64,000 bases of DNA from Pseudomonadota bacterium (GTDB lineage Bacteria; Pseudomonadota; Gammaproteobacteria; Burkholderiales; Burkholderiaceae_C), in NCBI GenBank assembly GCA_018241265.1, contig JAFEEF010000006.1, positions 148,894-212,893 on the forward strand. Direction: 5' to 3'. The notes under the pieces were generated by a model, which worked only from the letters and a program-made list of their open reading frames with translations, was not told where the DNA came from and made no database searches. Positions 49,416-61,830 of this stretch are shown piece by piece. The position numbers and the translations under genes were made by a program. How positions within the stretch are numbered: position 1 is the stretch's first letter; every line of letters starts with the position of its first letter.

Positions 49416-50552
49416 TCAGCGCCTGAAGTGGCCCTCGCGGTCGATGATCGACAGATCGGAGAAGTCCAGCCCGCTGTGGTTGGTCGGGCTGTAGTTCAGC
49501 TCCATGCCGCCGAGGTCATAGCGGCTCATGCCGTTCAGCGCGGCGATGAGCTTCTCGCGCGTCGGCGCCGGGCCGGCGCGCTTCAGGCCTTCGACCAATA
49601 CCTTCGCCGCAGCGTAGCCTTCCATCATCGCCGGCGACAGCTCGCCGGCGCCCTTGGCCTTGAGCAGCGCTGCCGCCTCGGCGACCAAAGGGGTCGCGGC
49701 CGAACGCTCCGACGGGAACACCTGCGACACGATCGTGCCGTAGGCGTAGTCGCCCATCTGCTTGACGAAGCCGCTCGCGGCGTTGTTCGACAGCGTGACG
49801 ACCTGCGCCTTCGAGCCGGCCTGGCGGATCGCCTTGACGCCGTCGGCCACCGCCTGCCCTGAAGCCAGGAACAGCACCGCCTGCGCCTGCGACTGCGCGA
49901 CCTTCGGCGCGATCGCGCTGAAGTCGGGCTTGCTGCGATCGAACTTCGCCTGCAGCACCGGCGTCAGGTGCGCGGCTTCGAGGCCCTTGGCCGCGCCCGC
50001 GGTCGCGTCGGCGCCGAACGAATCGTCGACCCGCACGATTGCAATGCGCGTGATGCCGATCGTCGCGAGGTGCCGCACCGCGCGCTCGGCCTCGCGCTGG
50101 TAGCTGGCGCGCACGTTGAAGATGTACGGGTTGACCGGCCGGTGCATGATCATCGCGCCGGTCGACGGCGCCACCAGCGGCACCTTGTACTCGGCCAGCA
50201 GCGGCGCGATCGCTTCGTTGTGCGGCGTGCCGCGCGTCAGGAACAGCGCCGTGACCTTGCGGTCGACGATCAGCTTGCGCGCGTTCTCGGCGGCGAGCTT
50301 GGGATCGAACTTGTCGTCCAGCGAGATCAGCGAAATCGTCTGGCCGTTCACGCCGCCGCGCGCGTTCACCGCGTCGAGGTAGAGCTTGGCGCCTTCGGCA
50401 GTCTCGCGCACGCTCGCGGCGACCGTGCCGGTGTAGCCGGCGGTCTGGCCGACGACGATCTGCGCACACAGCGCCGGCCCGGCCAGTGCGAACGCGACGA
50501 CGGCGAGTCCGTTGCGCCACGAGCGATGCCGGGATGCGGATGGGTAGGGCAT
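49416..50552 (-). CDS. ABC transporter substrate-binding protein (Peripla_BP_6, LivK-like)
   Basis: A 378-residue periplasmic receptor. The signal peptide (RNGLAVVAFALAGPALCA) is followed by QIVVGQTAGYTGTVAASVRETAEGAKLYLDAVNARGGVNGQ, the first lobe of the family. Typical marks ENARKLI, TALFLTRGTPHNEAIAPLL and ITRIAIVRVDDSFGADATAGAAKGL follow. CGGAG lies 6 bases ahead of the ATG at 50552; an ATG at 50561 is possible. No permease or ATPase lies nearby, so it is an orphan binding protein. It differs clearly from the LivK-like gene at 2636. Confidence 0.85.
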   Translation of the reverse strand: MPYPSASRHRSWRNGLAVVAFALAGPALCAQIVVGQTAGYTGTVAASVRETAEGAKLYLDAVNARGGVNGQTISLISLDDKFDPKLAAENARKLIVDRKVTALFLTRGTPHNEAIAPLLAEYKVPLVAPSTGAMIMHRPVNPYIFNVRASYQREAERAVRHLATIGITRIAIVRVDDSFGADATAGAAKGLEAAHLTPVLQAKFDRSKPDFSAIAPKVAQSQAQAVLFLASGQAVADGVKAIRQAGSKAQVVTLSNNAASGFVKQMGDYAYGTIVSQVFPSERSAATPLVAEAAALLKAKGAGELSPAMMEGYAAAKVLVEGLKRAGPAPTREKLIAALNGMSRYDLGGMELNYSPTNHSGLDFSDLSIIDREGHFRR

Positions 50553-50742
50553 GCCGATCTCCGAGGCAGACCGGCGTCCGCCGTACGGACGTGCCGATCC
50601 AGGGGCCGCATTGTCGTTTCTGAACGAAGGGCGTGCTGTCGGCGTGGCTGGCTCGTGGCGCGCCGGATGCGATGAGCGCCACCGCCAGCCGTCGCCGCTA
50701 CCATCGCTCCGCGCGCGACCCGAGTCGCGCGGGAGAGCCCCA

Positions 50743-51114
50743 GTGGCATCAAGCAACGGCCGGCTTGCGATCGTCGTCAGCGCGCTGACGCGCAGCGTCA
50801 TGGCCGCGTCGCTCACGCTCGGCCTCGCGTTGCCCGGCCGGGCGGCCGACGACGATGCGGCGCACTACGTGCAGTTCGTCCAGGAACCTGCAGGCGATTG
50901 CGTCGCTCGCGACGGTATGCAGATCCTCGTCAAGAACACCCATCCGACGCGCAAGCTGCGCGTCTGGCTCGACCGCTGGCAAGCCGGCCACGGCACCGGC
51001 GACCGCTCGCGCACGGATCTGCCGGCCGGCAGCGAACCGGAGGCGCTGGGTTGCTCGCGCAACTCGGCGGGTCCGCAAGAGTGGCGGCTGGTGCGGGCGC
51101 AGTTCGTCGAATAG
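50743..51114 (+). CDS. Small exported protein, unknown function
   Basis: A 123-residue protein beginning at a GTG (50743) that has GGGAGA 8 bases upstream; the longer frame from 50551 is antisense to the binding-protein gene and reads poorly. A signal peptide (SALTRSVMAASLTLGLALPGRA) ends at about residue 32, followed by ADDDAAHYVQFVQ. The mature part of about 90 residues has two cysteines (GDCVARDG, LGCSRNSAG) that could pair, and a strand-rich MQILVKNTHPTRKLRVWLDRW. No family recognised. Confidence 0.6.
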   Translation: MASSNGRLAIVVSALTRSVMAASLTLGLALPGRAADDDAAHYVQFVQEPAGDCVARDGMQILVKNTHPTRKLRVWLDRWQAGHGTGDRSRTDLPAGSEPEALGCSRNSAGPQEWRLVRAQFVE

Positions 51115-51296
51115 AGGCGCAGGCCAGGGACGGCAGCGCGTTCCGCCGCCGCCGTCCACCAGGCAGAGCACGACGCCGCGGCCTCCGCGCCTACAGCGGG
51201 GTCGGATCGCTCCGACAGGGCGCGCCCGCGTCCACCTCCTACATTGTCTTCAAGCCGTCGGCGATCGCCGCCCGACCGGCCATCGCGGAGGCAGAC

Positions 51297-52463
51297 ATGA
51301 AGAGCGATTTCGGCGTTGCGGGCGGGGCACTCCGGCAGTGCATCGAACGACCGCCGGTCGCCCGCGCCGCGGGGTCGCGGCTGCGCATCGCTCAGGTCGC
51401 GCCGCTTTACGAAAGCGTGCCGCCGCAAGGCTATGGCGGCACCGAGCGGGTGGTGTCGTACCTCACCGAAACGCTGGTCGCGCTCGGCCACGACGTCACG
51501 CTCTATGCCAGCGGCGATTCGCGTACCGCGGCGCGCCATGTGTCGGTGCTGGAGCGCAGCCTGCGCCTCGACGAGCGCCGGCGCGACCCGATGGTCTGGC
51601 ACGCGATGATGCTCGACCGGCTGTGGGACGAGGCCGGGCGCTATGACGTGATCCACTTCCATACCGATGCGATCCACCTCGCGCTGGCGCGGCGCTGCCC
51701 GGCCGCGTCGCTGACGACCCTGCACGGCCGGCTCGACCTGCCCGACCTCGCACCGCTCTATCACCACTTCGCCGGGCTGCCGTTGGTGTCGATCTCCAAC
51801 GACCAGCGCCGGCCCATGCCGTGGGCGAGCTGGTGCGCGACGATTCCGCACGGCCTGCCCGAGCGGCTCTATACGCCGCGCTACGAGCCGGGCGCGTACT
51901 TCGCGTTCCTCGGACGCATCTCGCCCGAGAAGCGCCTCGATCGCGCGATCGAGATCGCGATCGCCTGCGACGTGCCGTTGATGGTTGCCGCGAAGGTCGA
52001 TCCAGCCGACCGCGACTACTACGAACGCGAGATCCGGCCGCTGATGAGCGATCCGCACGTGCGCTACATCGGCGAGATCGGCGATCGGGACAAGGGCGAG
52101 TTCCTCGGCCGGGCACGCGCGCTGCTGATGCCGATCGACTGGCCCGAGCCGTTCGGCCTCGTGATGATCGAGGCGCTGGCCTGCGGCACGCCGGTCCTGG
52201 CCTATGCGCATGGCTCGGTGCCCGAGATCATCGACGACGGCGTCACCGGCTACGCCGTCCACGATCAGGCCGAAGCGATCGCCGCGGCCCGCCGCATCGG
52301 CGCGCTGTCGCGCCCGGCGTGCCGGGCCGCATTCGACCGGTGCTACACGGCACGCACGATGGCCGAGGGCCATCTCGACGTCTACCGCCGGCTGATCGCG
52401 CGGCGGGCGGTGTCGCCCGCACAAGGAGCAGTCCATGCCGCAACGGATCCAGATCGGCGATAA
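51297..52463 (+). CDS. Glycosyltransferase family 4
   Basis: A 388-residue GT-B fold sugar transferase. The N-terminal Rossmann motif is RIAQVAPLYESVPPQGYGGTERVVSYLTETLVALGHDVTLYA, with the glycine-rich loop that binds the acceptor; the donor-binding half has FLGRISPEKRLDRAIEIA and the EX7E-type EPFGLVMIEALACGTPVLAY. GGAGG lies 7 bases ahead of the ATG at 51297. The last 29 bases overlap the debranching enzyme start, so the two are co-expressed. A glucan or trehalose-type product is suggested by that partner, not by the motifs. Confidence 0.85.
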   Translation: MKSDFGVAGGALRQCIERPPVARAAGSRLRIAQVAPLYESVPPQGYGGTERVVSYLTETLVALGHDVTLYASGDSRTAARHVSVLERSLRLDERRRDPMVWHAMMLDRLWDEAGRYDVIHFHTDAIHLALARRCPAASLTTLHGRLDLPDLAPLYHHFAGLPLVSISNDQRRPMPWASWCATIPHGLPERLYTPRYEPGAYFAFLGRISPEKRLDRAIEIAIACDVPLMVAAKVDPADRDYYEREIRPLMSDPHVRYIGEIGDRDKGEFLGRARALLMPIDWPEPFGLVMIEALACGTPVLAYAHGSVPEIIDDGVTGYAVHDQAEAIAAARRIGALSRPACRAAFDRCYTARTMAEGHLDVYRRLIARRAVSPAQGAVHAATDPDRR

Positions 52464-54594
52464 GTGGTATGTCGCCGTCACGAGTGGCGGCGGCGAGGAG
52501 CGCCGCCAGGTGCTGAAGAACGGCAACAGCTTCGCGATGTTCGATCCGCACGGCGACATCCAGCCGGGCGAGCAGGGCCTCTACCACGACGACACGCGCT
52601 TCCTGTCGGTCCAGGAGCTGACGATCGACGGCAGCCGGCCGCTCTACCTCGGCGCATCGATCAAGGAAGCGAACAACCTGCTGATCGTCGAGCTGATGAA
52701 CCCCGACCTGATGAGCGACGGCCGGCCCGCGGTGCAGAAGGGGACGGTGCACATCTTCCGCGCCAAGCTGCTCTGGGCAAGCGCCTGCTTCGAGCATATC
52801 CGGCTGACGAACCACGGACGCGACGAAGCCGACATCGAGCTGGCACTGCAGTTCGGCGCCGACTTCGTCGACCTGTTCGAAGTACGCGGCATCCGGCGCG
52901 AGCGTCCCGGCGAACTGCAGCCCGCCGTCTGCAGCGCCGATGAGGTCGTGCTGCCCTACCGCGGACGCGACGGGCTGGCGCGCCGCACGCGGCTCTCCTT
53001 CGCGCCGCGCCCGGCGCGCCTCGACAGCGGTCACGCCGTCCATCGCGTGAAGCTCGCGCCCGGCGCCGAGCAGCACCTCTATTGCACGATCGCCTGCGAG
53101 ACCGGCGAGCGCACGCCGCCTGCACGCCTCGACTACGACAGCGCGCTGCGCGCCGCCACGGCATCGCGCCGGGCCGACAACGTCGCCTGCTGCGCGCTCG
53201 AGACGTCGAACCCGCTCGTCAACCGCTGGCTCGAGCGCTCGGCCTCCGATCTCGCGATGCTGACGACGAACCTGCCCAGCGGCCGCTATCCGTATGCCGG
53301 CACGCCGTGGTACTGCACGACCTTCGGACGCGACGGCATCCTGACCGCGATGGAGGCGCTGTGGATCGATCCGGGCCTGGCGGCGGGCGTACTGAGCTTC
53401 CTCGCCGAGACGCAAGCGACCGCAGAAGATCCGCGCAACGACGCCGAGCCCGGCAAGATCCTGCACGAGGCACGGCGCAGCGAGATGGCCAACACCGGCG
53501 AAGTGCCGTTCCGCCGCTACTACGGCAGCGTCGACGCGACGCCGCTGTTCGTCGCGCTGGCCGGCGCCTACCACCGCTGGACCGGGGACACCGCGCTGAT
53601 CCGCACGCTCTGGCCCCATCTGCTCGCGGCGCTGCGCTGGATCGACCGCTATGGCGACGCCGACGGCGACGGCTTCGTCGAGTATGCGCGGCGCAGCGAG
53701 GACGGCCTCGTGCAGCAGGGCTGGAAGGACTCGCAGGATTCGGTCTTCCATGCCGACGGCCGGCTCGCCGACGCGCCGATCGCGCTGTGCGAAGTGCAGG
53801 GCTATGTCTACCAGGCCAAACGCGCCGCGGCCGACCTCGCGCGTGCGCTCGGCGACACGACGCTTGCCGAGCGCCTGCAAGGCGAGGCGCAACAGTTGCG
53901 CGAGCGCTTCGACCGCGCGTTCTGGTGCGACGACATCGGCTGCTACGCGATCGCGCTCGACGGAACGAAGGCGGCCTGCCGCGTCGCGTCGTCGAACGCC
54001 GGGCATACGCTGTGGAGCGGCATCGCCGGCGAGGCACGCGCCGACCGGCTGGCCGCACTGCTGACCGGCCCTGCGTTCGCGAGCGGCTGGGGCGTGCGCA
54101 CGATCCCGACCGACACCGCGCGCTACAACCCGATGTCGTACCACAACGGCTCGATCTGGCCGCACGACAACGCGCTGATCGCCGCCGGCCTCGCGCGCTA
54201 CGGCCACACCGCCGAGGCGGTGACGGTGCTCGACGCGATCTACGACGCGAGCCTGCACTTCGAAGGGCACCGGCTGCCCGAGCTCTATTGCGGCTTCCCG
54301 CGCCGCGCCGGCGAAGGGCCGACCCTGTATCCGGTCGCCTGCTCGCCCCAGGCCTGGGCGGCCGCGGCGGTCTTCGCGATGCTGCAAGCCTGCCTCGGCC
54401 TCGACTACGACGCGGCAAGCGGCCGCGTCGCGTTGCAGTCGCCGCGCCTGCCCGCCGCGATCGACTGGATGCGCGTGCGCCAGCTCGGCGCACCGGGCCG
54501 CAGCGTCGACCTGCTGCTGACGCGCTACGACCGCAGCGTCGGCGTCGACGTGCTGCGCAAGGACGACGGGATCGAGGTGGTCGTGGTGGTCTGA
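52435..54594 (+). CDS. Amylo-alpha-1,6-glucosidase (glycogen debranching type)
   Basis: A 719-residue glycoside hydrolase. Residues about 20-215 are the GDE_N_bis domain ([38 protein letters not shown]), the rest an (alpha/alpha)6 barrel with [49 protein letters not shown] (the catalytic acid region) and [21 protein letters not shown]. Members release alpha-1,6-linked glucose or act on sucrose-like donors. AAGGAG lies 7 bases ahead of the ATG, within the end of the glycosyltransferase gene. Confidence 0.85.
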   Translation: MPQRIQIGDKWYVAVTSGGGEERRQVLKNGNSFAMFDPHGDIQPGEQGLYHDDTRFLSVQELTIDGSRPLYLGASIKEANNLLIVELMNPDLMSDGRPAVQKGTVHIFRAKLLWASACFEHIRLTNHGRDEADIELALQFGADFVDLFEVRGIRRERPGELQPAVCSADEVVLPYRGRDGLARRTRLSFAPRPARLDSGHAVHRVKLAPGAEQHLYCTIACETGERTPPARLDYDSALRAATASRRADNVACCALETSNPLVNRWLERSASDLAMLTTNLPSGRYPYAGTPWYCTTFGRDGILTAMEALWIDPGLAAGVLSFLAETQATAEDPRNDAEPGKILHEARRSEMANTGEVPFRRYYGSVDATPLFVALAGAYHRWTGDTALIRTLWPHLLAALRWIDRYGDADGDGFVEYARRSEDGLVQQGWKDSQDSVFHADGRLADAPIALCEVQGYVYQAKRAAADLARALGDTTLAERLQGEAQQLRERFDRAFWCDDIGCYAIALDGTKAACRVASSNAGHTLWSGIAGEARADRLAALLTGPAFASGWGVRTIPTDTARYNPMSYHNGSIWPHDNALIAAGLARYGHTAEAVTVLDAIYDASLHFEGHRLPELYCGFPRRAGEGPTLYPVACSPQAWAAAAVFAMLQACLGLDYDAASGRVALQSPRLPAAIDWMRVRQLGAPGRSVDLLLTRYDRSVGVDVLRKDDGIEVVVVV

Positions 54595-54649
54595 TCGGGT
54601 CGACCTGCGTCACACTCTGCGCTGCGCTCGTGGCGCGTCCGGAGATCCC

Positions 54650-55738
54650 ATGCTCGTCTTTCGCCAGCTGTTCGATCCGCAGTCGTCCACCTACACCTAC
54701 CTGCTCGGCGACCCGGCGTCCGGCGAGGCGCTGCTGATCGATCCGGTGTTCGAGCAGGTGCGGCGCGACAGCGCCTTGCTGCGCGAGCTCGGCCTGCACG
54801 CCATCGCGACGCTGGACACCCATGTCCATGCCGATCACGTCACCGGCGCCTGGCTGCACAAGGCGCAGGGTGGCAGCCGGATCATGGTGTCGGCCGCGTC
54901 GGGCGCGACCAACGCCGACCGCTTGCTGCAGCATGGCGACCAGGTGCCGTTCGGCACGCGCCACCTGGAGGTGCGCGCGACGCCCGGCCACACCAACGGC
55001 TGCCTGACCTATGTGCTCGACGACCATGGCATGGCGTTCACCGGCGACAGCCTGTTGATCCGCGGCTGCGGCCGCACCGACTTTCAGCAGGGCAGCCCCA
55101 AACGGCTCTACCACTCGGTGCACGAGCAGATCCTCGCGCTGCCGCCGGCCTGCCTGCTCTATCCGGCACACGACTACCGAGGCTTGACGGTCACGAGCGT
55201 CGCCGAGGAGCGCCGCTACAACCCGCGCCTCGGTGGCGACGTCGACGAGGCGGACTTCAGCGGCTACATGAACCACCTCGGCCTGCCGCATCCGAAGCTG
55301 ATGGACATCGCCGTGCCGGCCAACCTGCGCTGCGGCCAGCCGGACCAGGCCGCGGCGACGATGGCCGATCCGTCGTGGGCACCGCTGACGTGCAACTTCG
55401 GCGGCATCTGGGAGATCCAGCCGGCGGCCCTGGAGGAATGCCTGGCCGACGCGCATGGCAGCGAGATCCAGGTGATCGACGTGCGCGAGCCGGACGAATT
55501 CACCGGCGGACTCGGCCGCATCCGCGGTGCACGGTTGCTGCCGCTGTCGCAGCTCGCGGTCAGCGCCGCTGCGATCGACAAGACGCGGCCGGTCGTGGCG
55601 GTCTGCCGGTCGGGCGCCCGTTCGGCGCAGGCGACGGTGTTGCTGCAAAAGGCAGGCTATGCGCAGGTCGCCAACCTCGCCGGCGGCATGCTGCGCTGGC
55701 GGGCCGAGGCGCTGCCGTACGAATCGGGCAGCGCCTGA
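54650..55738 (+). CDS. Persulfide dioxygenase-rhodanese fusion (ETHE1-type MBL)
   Basis: A 362-residue two-domain enzyme of sulfide oxidation. Residues 1-235 are an ETHE1-like metallo-beta-lactamase fold: the iron ligands lie in [30 protein letters not shown], and the family marks [17 protein letters not shown] and [18 protein letters not shown] follow. Residues about 255-355 are a rhodanese with active-site Cys in [17 protein letters not shown]. The dioxygenase oxidises glutathione persulfide to sulfite and the rhodanese moves sulfane sulfur. This fusion order is known in burkholderias. No sqr gene is near. Confidence 0.88.
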   Translation: MLVFRQLFDPQSSTYTYLLGDPASGEALLIDPVFEQVRRDSALLRELGLHAIATLDTHVHADHVTGAWLHKAQGGSRIMVSAASGATNADRLLQHGDQVPFGTRHLEVRATPGHTNGCLTYVLDDHGMAFTGDSLLIRGCGRTDFQQGSPKRLYHSVHEQILALPPACLLYPAHDYRGLTVTSVAEERRYNPRLGGDVDEADFSGYMNHLGLPHPKLMDIAVPANLRCGQPDQAAATMADPSWAPLTCNFGGIWEIQPAALEECLADAHGSEIQVIDVREPDEFTGGLGRIRGARLLPLSQLAVSAAAIDKTRPVVAVCRSGARSAQATVLLQKAGYAQVANLAGGMLRWRAEALPYESGSA

Positions 55739-55799
55739 CGCTTGCGGTATCGCCGCCGCCAGGATCAGCGCTGGCCTGGGCTTCGGCCGAGGGTTGATG

Positions 55800-55824
55800 T
55801 TGTCGGGGAAGTGGCACCCGACAA
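55800..55824. terminator. Hairpin between convergent persulfide dioxygenase and gyrB genes
   Basis: TTGTCGGG (55800-55807) pairs perfectly with CCCGACAA (55817-55824) with a 9-base loop, 3 bases beyond the gyrB stop and 61 beyond the other gene. Position fits a bidirectional terminator, though a T-run is lacking on both sides. Confidence 0.5.
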
Positions 55825-55827
55825 TCG

Positions 55828-58425
<2,598 letters not shown>

Positions 58426-58436
58426 TCAAAACGCCA

Positions 58437-58456
58437 AAGCGGGCCGCAGCCCGCTT
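58437..58456 (-). terminator. Terminator-like hairpin after dnaN
   Basis: On the minus strand AAGCGGGC-TGCG-GCCCGCTT is an 8-base perfect stem with a 4-base loop, then TTTGGCGTTTTG, a T-rich tail. It lies 26 bases after the dnaN stop and ahead of gyrB. A second stem, CGCGCCC/GGGCGCG (58463-58481), precedes it. Partial termination between dnaN and gyrB is plausible. Confidence 0.6.
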
Positions 58457-58481
58457 GCGTCGCGCGCCCGCGCAGGGCGCG

Positions 58482-59600
58482 TCAGATCCTCATCGGCATC
58501 ACGACGTACTTGAAGCCCGCCTGTTCGGGGATCGTGATCAGCGCGCTCGAGTTGCTGTCCTGCAGCTCGATGCTCAGCATCTCCTGGCTCATGTTGCCGA
58601 GCGCATCGATCAGGTAGGTCACGTTGAAGCCGATCTCGATCGCGTCGCCGTTGTAGTCGATCTCGAGCTCTTCCTTGGCCTCTTCCTGCTCGGCGTTGCT
58701 CGACGCGATGCGCAGCATGCCGGGCTCGAAGTTGACGCGCACGCCCTTGAACTTCTCGCTCGTCAGGATCGCGGCGCGCTGCAGGCTCTGCAGCAGCGGC
58801 GCGCGGCCCAGGGTCAGCCGGTTCTTGTGGTTCTTCGGAATCACGCGGTTGTAGTCGGGGAACTTGCCTTCGACGAGCTTGGTGACGAACTCCATGCCGG
58901 CGAAGCTGAACTTGGCCTGGTTGCCCGCAAAGCGCATCTCGATCGGCGCCTCGTCGCCGTCCTTCTCGTCCTTCAGGAGCCGTTGCAGCTCGAGCACCGT
59001 CTTGCGCGGCAGGATCACCTCCTGCTTCGGGATCTCGCTGGCGAGCGTCGCCTGCGCGAGCGCGAGGCGGTGCCCGTCGGTCGCGACCAAGGTCAGGTTC
59101 TTGCCTTCGGCGACGAACAGGATGCCGTTCAGGTAGTAGCGGATGTCGTGCACCGCCATCGCGAAGTGCACCTGGTCGATCAGGCCCTTCAGCGTCTTCT
59201 GCGGCACCGAGAAGGTCGGGCCGAAGTCGGCCGCTTCCTGCACCAGCGGGAAGTCGTCGGCCGGCAGCGTCTGCAGCGTGAAGCGGCTCTTGCCGCCCTG
59301 CAGGGTCAGCTTGTTCTGGTTCAGCGACAGGCTCACCGTCTGGTCGGACGGCATCGAGCGCAGGATGTCGATCAGCTTCCTCGCTCCCACCGTCGTCGCC
59401 ATCTCGCCCGCATCGCCGCCGAGCTCGCTGGTCGTGCGGACCTGGATCTCGAGGTCGCTCGTCGTCAGCTCGATTTGCGGGCCGTTCTTGCGGATCAGCA
59501 CGTTGGCGAGGATCGGCAGCGTGTGGCGCCGCTCGACGATTCCGGCGACGGCTTGCAGCGCGTTGAGAATTTTTTCTTGTGCTGCCTTCAAGACAATCAT
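58482..59600 (-). CDS. dnaN: DNA polymerase III beta subunit (sliding clamp)
   Basis: A 372-residue clamp protein that holds polymerase III on DNA; three equal domains of about 120 residues are expected. The N-terminus MIVLKAAQEKILNALQAVAGIVERRHTLPILANVLI and the C-terminal YVVMPMRI (clamp-typical VMPMRL end) are diagnostic. The ATG at 59600 has AAGAGG ahead; the longer frame to 59681 is not protein-like. It follows dnaA with a 239-base gap containing a DnaA-box-like sequence. Confidence 0.96.
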   Translation of the reverse strand: MIVLKAAQEKILNALQAVAGIVERRHTLPILANVLIRKNGPQIELTTSDLEIQVRTTSELGGDAGEMATTVGARKLIDILRSMPSDQTVSLSLNQNKLTLQGGKSRFTLQTLPADDFPLVQEAADFGPTFSVPQKTLKGLIDQVHFAMAVHDIRYYLNGILFVAEGKNLTLVATDGHRLALAQATLASEIPKQEVILPRKTVLELQRLLKDEKDGDEAPIEMRFAGNQAKFSFAGMEFVTKLVEGKFPDYNRVIPKNHKNRLTLGRAPLLQSLQRAAILTSEKFKGVRVNFEPGMLRIASSNAEQEEAKEELEIDYNGDAIEIGFNVTYLIDALGNMSQEMLSIELQDSNSSALITIPEQAGFKYVVMPMRI

Positions 59601-59736
59601 TTGAACCTCTTGAAAAGGTCGTAGTAGTAGGAGACCGCGCGCTCTGTTGACAAGCCTATTTTCACCTTTTCCGACAGGCACTTACCAGACCGCCGGCGCT
59701 GGGGACGGACGGCCCGGGAAGCGCTGCGCCGAACTT

Positions 59737-59786
59737 GAACAACCGGCCGGGCGCAGCCGGGACTGTGGATATCCATGCGGTTGTTC
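59737..59786. promoter_or_regulatory. Inverted repeats around a DnaA-box-like site between dnaA and dnaN
   Basis: GAACAACCG (59737-59745) pairs with CGGTTGTTC (59778-59786), and between them TGTGGATAT (59764-59772) is one base from a DnaA box. A wider pair, TGGGGAC (59700-59706) with GTCCCCA (59794-59800), encloses both. The gap probably holds the dnaN promoter. Confidence 0.5.
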
Positions 59787-59839
59787 GAAACTTGTCCCCA
59801 ACGTTGTTACTTGACAGCGGTCGCCCGCGACGGCACCCG

Positions 59840-61258
59840 TCAACCCTTCAGCGTCTGTTCGAGCACGTGCAGCTGCTGGTTGAGCTCGCTGTTCTTCTGG
59901 CGCTCGCCGGCGATCTTGCGCACCGCGTGCAGCACCGTCGTGTGGTCGCGGCCGCCGAACAGCTCGCCGATCTCGGGCAGGCTCTTCTGCGTCATTTCCT
60001 TCGCGAGGTACATCGCGATCTGGCGCGGCCGCGCGATCGACGCCGGCCGCTTCTTGCTGTACATGTCGGCGACCTTGATCTTGTAGAAGTCGGCGACCGT
60101 CTTCTGGATGTTCTCGACGCCGACCTGCCGGTTCTGGATCGACAGCAGGTCTTTCAGCGCCTCGCGCGCCAGCGCGATGTTGATGTCCTTGTGCGAGAAG
60201 CGCGAGTACGCCAGGATCTTGCGCAAGGCGCCTTCGAGATCGCGCACGTTCGCGCGCACGTTCTTCGCGACGAAGAAGGCGACATCCTCCGGCATCTGCG
60301 CGGCTTCGAGCTCGGCCTTGCGCATCAGGATCGCGACGCGCATCTCGAGCTCCGGCGGCTCGATCGCGACGGTGAGGCCGGCGTCGAAGCGCGAGGTCAG
60401 CCGTTCGTCGATGTCGGCGAGACCCTTGGGGTAGGTGTCGCTCGTCATGATGATGTGGCCGCGCTTGGCGAGCAGGGCCTCGAAGGCGTTGAAGAACTCC
60501 TCCTGCGTGCGCTCCTTGCCGGCGAAGAACTGCACGTCGTCGATCAGCAGCAGGTCGAGCTGGTGGTACTTGGCCTTCAGCTCGTCGAAGGTCTTGCGCT
60601 GGTAGTTCTTGACGACGTCGGTGATGAACTGCTCGGCGTGCAGGTAGAGCACGCGGGCGTTCGGCCGGTCGGCGAGCAGCGCGTTGCCGACGGCGTGGAT
60701 CAGGTGCGTCTTGCCGAGCCCGACGCCGCCATAGATGAAGAGCGGGTTGTACATCTGACCGGGCGCGCCGGCGACGTGCAATGCCGCGGTGCGCGCCATC
60801 TGGTTGGCGCGGCCCGGCACGAGGTTGTCGAACGTCAGGCTGGTGTTCAGGCGCGTGATCGACAGAGCGGGGGCGATCGGCAGCGACGCGGCGCCGACGG
60901 AAGTGCGGTGGCCGTTGGCGACCAGCGCCTGCGCGGCCTGCATCAGCGGCAATGCGGTCACGGCAGCGCCCGGGTTCGCGAGCGCGACCGCGCGCTGCGG
61001 TGCGGCCGCCAGCACGATGTCGAAACGCACCGGCTTGCCGGCGAGCTCGCTCAGCAGCGACTCGATGCGGCCGCCGTACTGGTTGCGGATCCAGTCGAGC
61101 TTGAAACGGTTCGGCACGCGCACCGTCACGACGGTGGCGGCGTCGCCGTTCTCGGCGATCTCCGGCACCGACAGCGGCCTGATCCAGGTGTTGAACTGTT
61201 GTTCGGGCAGTTCGGCGGCCAGACGTTCGCAGCCGCGCTGCCAAAGGTCAGCGCTCAT
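59840..61258 (-). CDS. dnaA: Chromosomal replication initiator protein DnaA
   Basis: A 472-residue AAA+ initiator that binds DnaA boxes and opens the origin. Domain I is at 1-90 ([17 protein letters not shown]), followed by a short linker. Walker A is [16 protein letters not shown], Walker B region [23 protein letters not shown]; domain IV has the signature [16 protein letters not shown] that reads the box. The family start [29 protein letters not shown] is at 61258. It faces away from rpmH across the origin region. Confidence 0.97.
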   Translation of the reverse strand: MSADLWQRGCERLAAELPEQQFNTWIRPLSVPEIAENGDAATVVTVRVPNRFKLDWIRNQYGGRIESLLSELAGKPVRFDIVLAAAPQRAVALANPGAAVTALPLMQAAQALVANGHRTSVGAASLPIAPALSITRLNTSLTFDNLVPGRANQMARTAALHVAGAPGQMYNPLFIYGGVGLGKTHLIHAVGNALLADRPNARVLYLHAEQFITDVVKNYQRKTFDELKAKYHQLDLLLIDDVQFFAGKERTQEEFFNAFEALLAKRGHIIMTSDTYPKGLADIDERLTSRFDAGLTVAIEPPELEMRVAILMRKAELEAAQMPEDVAFFVAKNVRANVRDLEGALRKILAYSRFSHKDINIALAREALKDLLSIQNRQVGVENIQKTVADFYKIKVADMYSKKRPASIARPRQIAMYLAKEMTQKSLPEIGELFGGRDHTTVLHAVRKIAGERQKNSELNQQLHVLEQTLKG

Positions 61259-61321
61259 CTTGTGGAAAAGTTCTTCTGGGAGCGGCGCGATTGTACGCCG
61301 CCGGGTTGCGCGGGACGGCAG

Positions 61322-61330
61322 TTATCCACA
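61322..61330 (+). promoter_or_regulatory. Perfect DnaA box
   Basis: TTATCCACA matches the E. coli consensus TTATNCACA exactly, 64 bases beyond the dnaA start. Confidence 0.85.
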
Positions 61331-61384
61331 GTCGCGCGCCGCCGGTCAATCCCCCTGCGGACGCAGGCGCGGCGGTGCAAGTCG

Positions 61385-61413
61385 TTGACCCGAAAGGCGG
61401 AATTTGCTTTAAT
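61385..61413 (+). promoter_or_regulatory. Sigma-70 promoter for rpmH-rnpA-yidD-yidC
   Basis: TTGACC (61385-61390), a 17-base spacer and TTTAAT (61408-61413) form a near-consensus promoter pointing to rpmH. The predicted leader of about 200 bases before rpmH contains the tandem repeats. Confidence 0.75.
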
Positions 61414-61516
61414 GCTCGGTTCCCCGGCGCGGCATATTTTTTGTGACGGGGCGCCTTGGCGGTGCTCTTGAGCCATCCCGTGCCGTCAAGCCAGGGCGCA
61501 AGTCAAGGCAAGTATT

Positions 61517-61576
61517 TGCCACCCGCTGCCACCCGCGTGCCACCGCGCCATTTGTCGCCCCGCCATTTGTCACCCC
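61517..61576. repeat. Two sets of short tandem repeats in the rpmH leader/origin
   Basis: TGCCACCCGC occurs at 61517 and 61527, then again as TGCCACCGCG at 61538. It is followed by GCCATTTGTCGCCCC (61547-61561) and GCCATTTGTCACCCC (61562-61576), a 15-base unit repeated head to tail with one change. A third partial copy (GTCATCTGCC) follows. Confidence 0.7.
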
Positions 61577-61622
61577 GTCATCTGCCGGCATCGAGCCGGC
61601 CTTCCCGTCGATCGGATCGATC

Positions 61623-61757
61623 ATGAAACGCACTTATCAAGCCTCCAAAGTCCGCCGTGCCCGCACCCATGGCTTCCTCGTGCGGATGAAGACGCGCGGC
61701 GGCCGCGCCGTCATCAACGCGCGCCGCGCAAAGGGCCGCAAGCGCCTGTCGGTCTGA
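61623..61757 (+). CDS. rpmH: 50S ribosomal protein L34
   Basis: The 44-residue protein [18 protein letters not shown], then [26 protein letters not shown], is the full-length L34 of the large ribosomal subunit. The ATG at 61623 is fixed by the universal MKRTYQ start; the open frame further upstream to 61443 is not coding. First gene of the rpmH-rnpA-yidD-yidC unit. Confidence 0.97.
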   Translation: MKRTYQASKVRRARTHGFLVRMKTRGGRAVINARRAKGRKRLSV

Positions 61758-61830
61758 GCGGTCGATCGTCGCGATCGTCGACATCGGCGTCCCGCGCGTT
61801 CCGCGTACGGTCGCCGGATCCGCCAGCCGC

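Larger units (their letters stand above)
61259..61622. other. Intergenic origin region (oriC candidate) between dnaA and rpmH
   Basis: A 364-base gap between the divergent dnaA and rpmH genes. It holds one perfect DnaA box, TTATCCACA (61322-61330), a variant TGTGGAAAA (61261-61269, complement TTTTCCACA), an A+T-richer stretch around 61400-61445, a strong promoter for rpmH, and tandem repeats near 61517-61576. Only two boxes here is fewer than in many origins; further box-like sites lie in rnpA and in the dnaA-dnaN gap. Confidence 0.75.
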
